A stretch of DNA of 5,547 bases from LC029 sp036676475. Its GTDB lineage: Bacteria > Bacillota > Bacilli > Aneurinibacillales > RAOX-1. Both the position numbers and the translations under genes were made by a program. The notes under the pieces are model-generated. The model made no database searches, was not told the DNA's origin, and saw only the letters and a list, made by a program, of their open reading frames with translations. Numbering within the stretch: the stretch's first letter is position 1; every line of letters begins with the position of its first letter. The stretch spans positions 1-5,547 of the forward strand of contig JAKFCU010000053.1 in assembly GCA_036676475.1 (NCBI GenBank). The letters are read 5' to 3'. Positions 1 to 5,547 of this stretch are shown in pieces.

Positions 1-28
1 TTTCTTACTTTCCCCCAAATCGCTCACT

Positions 29-115
29 TTAATCAAGATGCACATTAATGCGTACCCACCCGATCTTCTTGGCTTGGAAGTGTGGGTTCGGGTGCATCTT
101 GCTGATTTCGATTAA
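29..115. repeat. Interrupted dyad with alternative pairings
   Basis: Nested inverted repeats are visible. CAAGATGCAC (34-43) pairs perfectly with GTGCATCTTG (92-101), ACCCAC (54-59) with GTGGGT (82-87), and CTTC (65-68) with GAAG (77-80). Outside these, TTAAT (29-33) can pair with ATTAA (111-115) across a bulge. A competing perfect 7-bp pairing, CACCCGA (57-63) with TCGGGTG (88-94), excludes both of the larger stems. No U-run follows, so it is not a normal intrinsic terminator. It could be a structured RNA leader, the remains of a small palindromic repeat, or chance. Its function is unknown. Confidence 0.5.
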
Positions 116-263
116 CCCATAAATTAACCACAATAAACAGGACACATACCATCCAAAACCACCGTGATTTCCAAAATGGTTTTCTTGTTTTCATAGGAAC
201 AGGCATCCTTTCTGAGAAACCGTTTGCTACTCAGTCTACCATAATGGGGAAGAGCTTACTAAT

Positions 264-291
264 TTCAAAAATGATCCAGATGGGATATACT
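264..291 (+). promoter_or_regulatory. Weak sigma-A promoter candidate for helD
   Basis: TATACT at 286-291 matches five of six bases of the -10 consensus. TTCAAA at 264-269 matches four of six bases of the -35 consensus, with a 16-bp spacer. A transcript starting near 298 would carry a short leader of about 40 bases into helD. The -35 match is poor and such sites occur by chance in A+T-rich DNA, so this is only a candidate. Confidence 0.25.
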
Positions 292-314
292 GGATATGTT
301 CATGCTGTATGGGT

Positions 315-322
315 AAAGGAGG
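315..322 (+). promoter_or_regulatory. Ribosome binding site of helD, long spacing
   Basis: AAAGGAGG is a perfect Shine-Dalgarno sequence, but it lies 15 bases before the ATG at 338, clearly longer than the usual 6-9. An in-frame TAA at 314-316 rules out any start further upstream, and no ATG, GTG or TTG lies between the site and 338. An ATT at 335-337 is the only other in-frame near-start codon. The ATG at 338 is therefore kept as the start. Confidence 0.65.
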
Positions 323-337
323 TCTAAAGTTACGATT

Positions 338-2647
338 ATGCCGATTCAACAACATCCGGATTACCAGGAAGAGAAGCACCGACTTACGGAAACGAAAAAC
401 TATATCCAGGAGGTTTTGAAGCTTTCAGGCGAGAATATTGGAGCTTTTAAAGCTCAGATCCAGCAAGCGATGACGGAGCTGGATCCGACCGATAGCAGCC
501 AAAGCTACATTAACATCATAACTAATACCAAGTTTTTGGAAATGGTGGAAAGAGACGTATATAGTCTAAATCGGGTGAGGGAAAAGCCGTATTTTTGCCG
601 CATTGACTTTAAACCTGAAGACAGCGAAAAAACAGAGAAGCTTTATATTGGGAAAACCTCGCTTTATCGGGCAGAAGATCATGAACCGATTATTGTCGAT
701 TGGCGGTCTCCTATTGCCAATGTTTATTACGAAGGACGGCTAGGCGAGGTCGCTTATCCGACTGAAGTAGGCACAGCTAAGGGGGAACTTTTTCTCAAAC
801 GGCAATATACCATCGAGCATGGTAAGTTAGAGGGTTATCGGGATATTGACATCACCACTAGAGACGAGCTTCTTCAAGATTCATTAGGATCCAATGCAGA
901 CAAACGTTTAAAGGAAATTGTTTCTACCATTCAGGCAGAGCAGAATCAAGTGATTCGTGCAGAAATGCATCGTCCTCTTATCGTTCAAGGAGTGGCGGGA
1001 AGCGGTAAAACAACCATTGCATTGCACCGGATCGCCTATTTCATCTACACCTACGCTGATCGGTTCAATCCTGATCAATTCATGATTCTTGCTCCCAATC
1101 GCTTGTTTATCCACTACATATCAGACGTTCTTCCAGAGCTCGGGGTAGAAAACGTCCGGCAAACTACTTGGATTGAATTCGTCTCGGATTTGATTGGAAA
1201 AAAATTTAAGCTATCTCCAGATCATAAGCTCGTTACGTTTATTGAGGCTGAAAACGATAAAAAACATCGCTCTCTGCTTAAATGGCTTTCCGCTTTCAAA
1301 GGATCGATGGAATTCAAGGATATCATCGATCGCTATATCGATGACATCAAAGCTTCATTTTTACCGAACAAGGATTTGAAAATCGGGAAGCATATCGTTT
1401 ACTCCAAGGAAGATATGCACCGATTGTTCTATCATGACTATGCCTACCTGCCGATTTATAAACGGTTGGATCAAATGAAAAAGATCTTTTCCAGTTACTT
1501 GAAATCAAAGAAAAAAGACCTGCGACAAATGGTTGAGAAATATTATGATAAGGAAATTGACCGCTGCTTTGAAAAAATGGAAGATCTAGAGAAGAGAAGG
1601 CTGAGAGTGGTTTCCTTGATGGATGCCAAGGAGGCCAAGCTTCAAGAACTGGAGGAAAAATGTAGAATGCTGATCAAAAGCTACATGGCTTATTTTCCTA
1701 AATACGAGTTATTTGAATGCTTTCGTCAGCTGCTTTCCAAACCAGACCAGATCAGCAAATATACTCAACAGTTGGATGACGAACAGATGGATTTTCTTAC
1801 TCGGCATTCATCCGCATTACTTGATAAAAAACGGTATGAACTTGAGGACATGGCTGCTTTGTTTTATCTGAAACACCATCTCTTTGGGCTGGATGATCAG
1901 ATGAAAATTCGAAATATTGTGATCGATGAGGCGCAAGATTTCAGTCTATTTCAGCTTTATGCCTTAAAGGTAGGGTTAAAAACGGAGTTATTTACCATAC
2001 TCGGTGACTTGTCCCAAGGCATCCACGCTTATCGGGGAATTACAGATTGGGAGACGGTCATGAACGAGGTGTTTTCTCCCGGGCAATGCCAGTACATGAC
2101 GCTTAGACAGAGCTATCGCACTACGATAGAGATCATGGAATTAGCCAATCAGATTATAAAGCAGAGCTCCAATTCGGGGCTGATATTAGCTGAACCGGTA
2201 GTCCGGCATGGCGCAAAGCCTAGGCTAGTCTATGTGCAGGATTATCCCACTTTAGCCAAACAGTTGGCTCATGAAATAGCTACTCTCAAGAGTGAAGGCT
2301 TTCAATCCGTTGCCATTATTGGGAAAACGATCAAGGAATGCCAGAATATATACAAGCATCTGCAGCAAGCTTGCAAGCTGAATATTAAGCTCTTGATAGG
2401 GGAAGAAGATATGAACGGGGCTGATGCGATTGTTATTCCTTCCTTTATTGTCAAAGGCTTAGAGTTTGATGTGGTCTTTATAGCGTCCGTAGACAATTCA
2501 TACAGGAAAGATGAGTTGGATATTAAGCTTCTGTATGTAGCGATGACAAGACCATTGCATCGTTTGTACCTATATGGAAGAAAGGAGAGCCTCCCTTTAC
2601 TGGATCGTGTGGAATCCAAGTATATAGATGTTGTGGGAGAGGAGTGA
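338..2647 (+). CDS. helD: HelD, RNA polymerase recycling motor ATPase
   Basis: HelD proteins are superfamily 1 (UvrD/Rep-like) ATPases that bind RNA polymerase. They insert arms into its primary and secondary channels and use ATP to release stalled polymerase from DNA so it can be reused. The 769 residues match the Bacillus subtilis protein in length (about 774). Residues 1-70 are helical and charged, as in the family's secondary-channel arm. D121-W122-R123-S124-P125 lies in the conserved DWRSP segment. Walker A is GVAGSGKT at 218-225, and the Walker B/DEAQD motif is at 530-534 (motif II). GDLSQ at 556-560 is motif III and LRQSYRT at 589-595 is motif IV with its arginine. KGLEFD is at 706-711 and LYVAMTR at 732-738 (motifs V and VI). 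Residues ~373-450 form a charged coiled coil, the insertion that reaches into the polymerase cleft. No catalytic residue is missing. The gene seems monocistronic, and no strong terminator follows. Related actinobacterial HelR proteins protect against rifampicin; whether this one does cannot be told from sequence. Confidence 0.95.
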   Translation: MPIQQHPDYQEEKHRLTETKNYIQEVLKLSGENIGAFKAQIQQAMTELDPTDSSQSYINIITNTKFLEMVERDVYSLNRVREKPYFCRIDFKPEDSEKTEKLYIGKTSLYRAEDHEPIIVDWRSPIANVYYEGRLGEVAYPTEVGTAKGELFLKRQYTIEHGKLEGYRDIDITTRDELLQDSLGSNADKRLKEIVSTIQAEQNQVIRAEMHRPLIVQGVAGSGKTTIALHRIAYFIYTYADRFNPDQFMILAPNRLFIHYISDVLPELGVENVRQTTWIEFVSDLIGKKFKLSPDHKLVTFIEAENDKKHRSLLKWLSAFKGSMEFKDIIDRYIDDIKASFLPNKDLKIGKHIVYSKEDMHRLFYHDYAYLPIYKRLDQMKKIFSSYLKSKKKDLRQMVEKYYDKEIDRCFEKMEDLEKRRLRVVSLMDAKEAKLQELEEKCRMLIKSYMAYFPKYELFECFRQLLSKPDQISKYTQQLDDEQMDFLTRHSSALLDKKRYELEDMAALFYLKHHLFGLDDQMKIRNIVIDEAQDFSLFQLYALKVGLKTELFTILGDLSQGIHAYRGITDWETVMNEVFSPGQCQYMTLRQSYRTTIEIMELANQIIKQSSNSGLILAEPVVRHGAKPRLVYVQDYPTLAKQLAHEIATLKSEGFQSVAIIGKTIKECQNIYKHLQQACKLNIKLLIGEEDMNGADAIVIPSFIVKGLEFDVVFIASVDNSYRKDELDIKLLYVAMTRPLHRLYLYGRKESLPLLDRVESKYIDVVGEE

Positions 2648-2664
2648 CTTTTATGTCCTGATTA

Positions 2665-2682
2665 GGCTTATAAGACGAAGCC
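2665..2682 (+). terminator. Weak hairpin after helD
   Basis: GGCTT (2665-2669) pairs with AAGCC (2678-2682) around an 8-base loop, 17 bases after the helD stop. The stem is only 5 bp and no T-run follows it, so it would be an inefficient terminator at best. Some read-through into the leader of the next gene is possible. Confidence 0.2.
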
Positions 2683-2748
2683 AATCTATCCATTTCATTG
2701 TTGGAATCCAAAAGAATCAGTAAAGAAACGAAGGGGAAAGGAGAAAAA

Positions 2749-2784
2749 ATGAGATTATGGCAATTGCAAATGTTCAAAGAATAG
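2749..2784 (+). CDS. Possible 11-codon leader peptide
   Basis: The frame starts with ATG at 2749 and ends with TAG at 2782-2784. It would give the 11-residue peptide MRLWQLQMFKE. The AAAGGAG at 2737-2743, with a 5-base spacer, is a strong ribosome binding site with nothing longer to serve: every frame entered just downstream closes within about a dozen codons. A dyad at 2797-2810 follows immediately and the 5TM membrane gene starts 89 bases later, the general layout of a translated leader. It may equally be the dead 5' end of a lost gene. The peptide has no runs of one amino acid that would suggest classic amino-acid attenuation. Confidence 0.25.
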   Translation: MRLWQLQMFKE

Positions 2785-2796
2785 ACACTTAAAAAT

Positions 2797-2810
2797 GTGA
2801 GGTATCTCAC
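2797..2810. promoter_or_regulatory. GTGAG-N4-CTCAC dyad, possible operator or hairpin
   Basis: GTGAG (2797-2801) and CTCAC (2806-2810) are perfect inverted arms around GTAT. The dyad lies between the possible leader peptide and the 5TM membrane gene. As RNA it is a short 5-bp hairpin with a tetraloop; as DNA it could be a small operator for a dimeric repressor. There is no second copy in the window to support either reading. Confidence 0.25.
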
Positions 2811-2859
2811 TCTTGTAAGGTAACTGATCCTTTAAGATGGAATTATGAAGTCCTCGAGT

Positions 2860-2866
2860 AAAGGAG
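2860..2866 (+). promoter_or_regulatory. Ribosome binding site of the 5TM membrane gene
   Basis: AAAGGAG lies 7 bases before the ATG at 2874, an ideal spacing that fixes this start. It is preferred over the ATG at 2845, which is in another frame, lacks a binding site and closes after 20 codons. Confidence 0.8.
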
Positions 2867-2873
2867 AATCTTT

Positions 2874-3506
2874 ATGGCTGGAATCCAGCAATTTGTCATC
2901 AATATGATCATTGTGCTATGTTCTGTACTACTGATTGGTTGGTACAGAAGCGTGAGAATAGAAGTTGAAATCAAACGAAACCTATTAATAGGAATCATAT
3001 GCTCCGTGACGATCGTTCTGTGCATGTTCTTTTCTTTTCAAGTACTGCCAGGATATTTATTCGATTTAAGAATCATCCCCCTGCTTATCGGTATTTTCTA
3101 TGGTGGTTTCCTAGGTGGAACCCTTTCGGCTTTGTCCCTATATGTCTTCCGATTTTATCTTGGTGGAGATGGGGTTTGGAATGTCCTCATCGTATACACT
3201 ATCATCACGGTGCTGACGTTCCTCATGGTTCCCACTTATTCCGAAATGAACCAAGTGAAAAAAAGGCTTACAAGTACGTCCATATCGCTAATGACGGCCA
3301 TTCTTATGATGTTGAACACAAATTTCAGGGAGGGGCTGCCTCAGCAAGAATGGTTTTCGATATTGTTATATATTTTCTTCCACGGAATTACCACTTGGTT
3401 GTCGATTTATTTAATCGAGCGAGTTTCCTACCGATTTCAGATAGGGAATCCAAAAATATGGAGTAAGGTTGAAGGAACGGCAATATCGTATAGCTCGAAT
3501 CATTAA
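2874..3506 (+). CDS. 5TM receptor of LytS/YhcK type, no output domain
   Basis: This is a membrane protein of 210 residues. Hydrophobic segments lie at about 7-24, 37-58, 67-96 (probably two short helices), 102-119, 136-147 and 161-181. The segment at 64-98 carries the hallmark of the 5TM-5TMR_LYT family: D64-L65-R66 with P69, then Y76-G77-G78, R93 and G97-G98-D99-G100. In known proteins this module is the N-terminal sensor of histidine kinases (LytS type) or GGDEF proteins (YhcK type). Here the chain ends about 25 residues after the last helix, so no kinase, GGDEF or other output domain is present. The tail around 195-210 is charged and could correspond to the linker that would precede a kinase helix. 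A perfect hairpin starts three bases after the stop, so the present end looks settled. It is either a truncated sensor or a stand-alone membrane protein whose ligand and partner I cannot name. Confidence 0.8.
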   Translation: MAGIQQFVINMIIVLCSVLLIGWYRSVRIEVEIKRNLLIGIICSVTIVLCMFFSFQVLPGYLFDLRIIPLLIGIFYGGFLGGTLSALSLYVFRFYLGGDGVWNVLIVYTIITVLTFLMVPTYSEMNQVKKRLTSTSISLMTAILMMLNTNFREGLPQQEWFSILLYIFFHGITTWLSIYLIERVSYRFQIGNPKIWSKVEGTAISYSSNH

Positions 3507-3508
3507 AT

Positions 3509-3534
3509 GGGATATCCCTGTGAGAGGATATCCC
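3509..3534 (+). terminator. Intrinsic terminator after the 5TM gene, possibly two-way
   Basis: GGGATATCC (3509-3517) pairs perfectly over 9 bp with GGATATCCC (3526-3534) around an 8-base loop. It lies two bases after the TAA of the membrane gene. The plus-strand tail is TTATGT, a weak U-run. On the minus strand the hairpin is followed by ATTTAAT, so it could also stop transcription from the converging symporter remnant. A second small hairpin, AAGCA (3543-3547) with TGCTT (3554-3558) around six A, lies beside it and reads as a T-rich loop on the minus strand. Confidence 0.65.
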
Positions 3535-3586
3535 TTATGTAAAAGCAAAAAAATGCTTACATTGAAGCTGAGTTATCGCGGCTTGA

Positions 3587-3874
3587 TTATACAGCTTTTT
3601 TGTGCTTGTATTCTTTTTCCCAGAAATCCGCACCAGTAATCCCTAACTTCACCGGATCAAATACTGGATCTTTTCCTTCTTTCTTCTGGCTTTCATAATC
3701 TTTTAATACCTTTAATGCAGGCTTAGTGAGAAGCAGAATGGCAATAATGTTCAACCATGCCATGCTTCCTACCCCAATATCCCCCAATCCCCAGGCAAGT
3801 CCCGCTGTTTTCACACAACCGTAATAGGTCATACCCATAATCGCAAAATTTATTTTAATTTGTAATTCAAGCAT
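3587..3874 (-). pseudogene. C-terminal remnant of AGCS sodium:alanine/glycine symporter
   Basis: Read on the minus strand, this 95-codon frame matches the end of alanine/glycine:cation symporters (AGCS; AlsT-like). These are inner-membrane sodium- or proton-coupled amino acid carriers, normally about 450-490 residues. The recognisable parts are YYGCVKTAG (17-25), W28-G29-L30-G31-D32-I33-G34, and the last membrane helix at about 37-50. After them come the cytoplasmic tail KPALK (51-55), GKDPVFDP (67-74) and GADFWEKEYK (81-90). The first ~80% of the carrier, including the substrate and sodium sites, is missing. The ATG at 3872-3874 is preceded at once by in-frame TAA and TGA codons and has no ribosome binding site, and the first eight or so residues no longer look like the family. 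Not one stop or frameshift interrupts the preserved part, which suggests a recent loss. It converges on the 5TM gene and diverges from sqhC. A functional small membrane protein is unlikely. Confidence 0.8.
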
Positions 3875-3948
3875 TTTTTATCAAGACGGGAGTTTTAGTA
3901 TCATTTTTTTCATCATATACATGAATGACTGTATTAAAAGGAAACGGG

Positions 3949-3956
3949 AAAGGTGG
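3949..3956 (+). promoter_or_regulatory. Ribosome binding site that selects the TTG start of sqhC
   Basis: AAAGGTGG, one base from the ideal AAAGGAGG, lies 7 bases before the TTG at 3964. It would be 16 bases from the GTG at 3973 and 19 from the ATG at 3976. The in-frame ATG at 3925 lies upstream of it and has no binding site of its own. This favours the TTG as the start. Confidence 0.6.
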
Positions 3957-3963
3957 AAAAGCG

Positions 3964-5547
3964 TTGAATGAAGTGATGGGTCAAATGAAAAGAATGGTGA
4001 CCTATTTACAAGGGAATCAGTCTTCAGATGGATCATGGCGGTACTGCTTTGAAAATGGAATCATGACGGACGCCTATATGATTATTCTGCTTCGAACCTT
4101 GAAAATTCATGATGAGCGTTTGCTCCAGCAGCTTACTCAGCGGATTCTGGAACGGCAAGGTCAAAACGGAGCGTGGAGGTGGTTTGCGGATGAGGACGAC
4201 GGGAATCTATCGGCTACCATTGAAGCTTATTATGCTCTACTTTTTTCCGGGGTTCGAACAAAGGAAGATCCCCAAATGAAAACAGCAGAGAAGTTCATTC
4301 AATCCAAGGGTGGACTGGATCGGGCTGGAATGCTTACTAAAGTAATGCTGGCATTAACCGGGAATTATTCGTGGCCCGAGGTACCGTTCGTGCCGGTTGA
4401 ATTTATTTTAATTCCTTCTACTTTTCCTATTCATTTTTTTGATATTGTTGGCTATACTCGCGTTCATATTGCCCCGATCATGTTGGCTTGGGATCGCAGA
4501 TTTTCGCTAAAGACCAGATATACACCTGATCTATCCGATATACGGCTTTTCGAGGAAACATCACCGATTTCTGCCCGAATAGGGATGGCTCGTAGTCCTC
4601 AGTATCGTTCCCTTCTTACGTCCATCAAGAAGGGTATTCAGAATCTTCCGTTTGCACCCCAACAACTCCATGAAGCCGCGCTTCAGCGGTTGGAAACCTT
4701 TATGAGGGAGCGTATTGAGCCGGATGGATTGCTTTATAGCTACTTCAGTGCCACGTTTTTCATGATATTTGGTTTATTGGCGCGTGGCTATTCCACTCGG
4801 CATCCCGTGATTCTTGAAGCTATCAAAGGTATGCGTGGACTGCTATGCAAACCTAATGGGCTGATCCATATCCAAAACTCAACATCAACGATTTGGGATA
4901 CTGCTCTTTTGAGTCATGCCCTACAAGATGCGGGAGTTTTGCCTGACGATCCATCTATCCAAAAGGCTGGCCAGTATCTTCTATCTAAACAGCAAGATAA
5001 ATTCGGAGATTGGAAGGTTCATAATCCGTTTACTGAACCAGGAGGCTGGGGATTTTCTGACATCAATACTATTAACCCGGATGTGGACGACACAACGGCT
5101 GCTTTGCGGGCGATCAAGAGACTAGCCAAGGGAGACCCAAAGTACCACCAGGCTTGGAAGAAAGGGGTCAAATGGGTTCTTTCTATGCAAAATGAGGATG
5201 GGGGATGGTCTGCTTTTGAGAAGAACGTCGATAAAGAGATTTTCCGCCTTCTTACCTTTGAAGATTTTGATTCGGTTAGCACAGATCCCTCAAGTGCCGA
5301 TTTGACTGGGAGAACGCTTGAGTTCTTAGGCAGGCATGCGGGATATACCGTTCGTGATCAGAATGTACGCAAGGGTGTAGAGTGGCTTCTTCGGCATCAA
5401 CAGAAGAATGGTTCCTGGTATGGGAGATGGGGGATTTGCTATATTTACGGAACCTGGGCAAGTCTGACAGGATTATCTGCAGTTAGAGTAAAGTCTAGCC
5501 ATGCAAGGGTTCAGAGAGCCATGCAATGGCTGATTAGTATCCAAAAT
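3964..5547 (+). CDS. sqhC: Sporulenol synthase-like terpene cyclase (partial, 3' end cut)
   Basis: This class II triterpene/sesquarterpene cyclase protonates a linear or partly cyclised polyprene and drives polycyclisation at the membrane. The closest relative I recognise is B. subtilis SqhC, which turns tetraprenyl-beta-curcumene into the C35 alcohol sporulenol; Bacillus homologues can also accept squalene. The frame is open for 528 codons and runs off the window. SqhC is about 632 residues, so roughly 100 are missing. Catalytic D373-V374-D375-D376-T377-T378 is the DXDD acid motif. QW repeats, which brace the alpha-barrels, are at 19-25, 65-71, 344-350, 409-415 and 479-485. Other shared segments are STIWDTAL around W311, PGGWGFSDIN from 359, DPSSADLTGR at 441-450 and YGRWGICYIYGTW at 486-498. 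The TTG start is chosen from the ribosome binding site; ATG 3976 or ATG 3925 are alternatives. A squalene-hopene cyclase role is less likely but not excluded. The missing C-terminus includes further active-site residues, so substrate choice remains inferred. Confidence 0.9.
   Translation, partial: MNEVMGQMKRMVTYLQGNQSSDGSWRYCFENGIMTDAYMIILLRTLKIHDERLLQQLTQRILERQGQNGAWRWFADEDDGNLSATIEAYYALLFSGVRTKEDPQMKTAEKFIQSKGGLDRAGMLTKVMLALTGNYSWPEVPFVPVEFILIPSTFPIHFFDIVGYTRVHIAPIMLAWDRRFSLKTRYTPDLSDIRLFEETSPISARIGMARSPQYRSLLTSIKKGIQNLPFAPQQLHEAALQRLETFMRERIEPDGLLYSYFSATFFMIFGLLARGYSTRHPVILEAIKGMRGLLCKPNGLIHIQNSTSTIWDTALLSHALQDAGVLPDDPSIQKAGQYLLSKQQDKFGDWKVHNPFTEPGGWGFSDINTINPDVDDTTAALRAIKRLAKGDPKYHQAWKKGVKWVLSMQNEDGGWSAFEKNVDKEIFRLLTFEDFDSVSTDPSSADLTGRTLEFLGRHAGYTVRDQNVRKGVEWLLRHQQKNGSWYGRWGICYIYGTWASLTGLSAVRVKSSHARVQRAMQWLISIQN

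Larger units (their letters stand above)
1..337. other. Gene-free region upstream of helD
   Basis: I find no reading frame of useful length and no tRNA or other RNA gene in this stretch. It contains the interrupted dyad at 29-115 and a weak A+T-rich stem (AAAACCA at 155-161 with TGGTTTT at 177-183, followed by CTTGTTTT). That weak stem could be a poor terminator for an unseen gene to the left. The remainder, up to the ribosome binding site at 315-322, is the likely helD leader. A possible -10-like CATAAT at 240-245 has no good -35 partner. Confidence 0.6.

Noticed and set aside
155..190. AAAACCA/TGGTTTT stem with a T-rich tail as a terminator
   Set aside because: The stem is short and mostly A-T with a 15-base loop, and no gene ending just before it is visible in the window, so it is not listed as a separate feature.
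2302..2810. Minus-strand frames across the end of helD and the following leader
   Set aside because: They are antisense to the conserved helicase motifs V and VI, share no recognisable family features and have no ribosome binding sites.
2999..3466. 155-codon plus-strand frame overlapping the 5TM membrane gene
   Set aside because: It lies wholly inside that gene in another frame, has no ribosome binding site, and its composition (many Trp, His and Arg) is typical of an out-of-frame reading of a membrane protein.
3911..3937. Possible promoter (CATATACAT and TATTAA) before sqhC, considered for sigma-A or a sporulation sigma factor
   Set aside because: The matches are partial and no convincing -35 element sits at the right distance for any of these factors.
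3865..3960. Short minus-strand open stretch between the symporter remnant and sqhC that reads like plausible protein
   Set aside because: It is about 30 codons long, has no start with a ribosome site, runs into the antisense of sqhC and does not match the missing part of the symporter.
5019..5461. Minus-strand frames inside the cyclase gene
   Set aside because: They are antisense to the conserved catalytic and QW-repeat regions; the low-stop frames follow from the codon use of the real gene.
1..5547. Insertion sequence, CRISPR array, tRNA/rRNA or a new multi-gene defence system
   Set aside because: I found no transposase, no regularly spaced repeats, no RNA gene and no cluster of functionally linked genes. 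HelD resembles defence helicases only through its general superfamily 1 motifs, and its HelD-specific DWRSP segment and coiled-coil insertion place it with RNA polymerase recycling factors.

Overview
The window looks like chromosomal DNA from a spore-forming member of the Bacillales (Firmicutes). The evidence is the strong AAAGGAG-type ribosome binding sites, a moderate A+T-leaning composition, a HelD-type RNA polymerase recycling factor of Bacillus length, and a terpene cyclase that resembles the sporulenol synthase SqhC of Bacillus subtilis more than a general squalene-hopene cyclase. The genus cannot be fixed from the sequence alone; Brevibacillus, Paenibacillus or Bacillus relatives would all fit.

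Layout. Positions 1-337 hold no gene but contain a long interrupted dyad (29-115) with two mutually exclusive pairings, then the leader of helD. Positions 338-2647 (+) encode a complete 769-residue HelD with all expected superfamily 1 helicase motifs. Positions 2648-2873 are a leader region with a possible 11-codon reading frame behind a strong ribosome binding site and a small GTGAG/CTCAC dyad. Positions 2874-3506 (+) encode a 210-residue membrane protein of the LytS/YhcK-type 5TM receptor family that lacks any output domain. A perfect 9-bp hairpin (3509-3534) closes this gene.

On the minus strand, 3587-3874 is the well-conserved last ~85 residues of an alanine/glycine:cation symporter (AGCS family) whose first ~80% is absent: a gene remnant. 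Immediately beyond it, and pointing away, is a sqhC-like gene (3964 to the window end, +, 528 codons, open at the right edge). It has a probable TTG start and the catalytic DVDD motif.

The genes do not form one pathway. HelD acts on transcription, the 5TM protein is a putative membrane sensor or its relic, the symporter is broken, and the cyclase makes C35 (or C30) polycyclic terpenoids found in spores and membranes. Each intact gene appears to be its own transcription unit. The symporter stub between the 5TM gene and sqhC marks a past deletion or rearrangement junction near 3850-3900. I see no insertion sequence, CRISPR array, RNA gene or convincing new multi-gene system here. The more unusual points are the gene stub, the sensor without an output domain, and the two structured leader regions.
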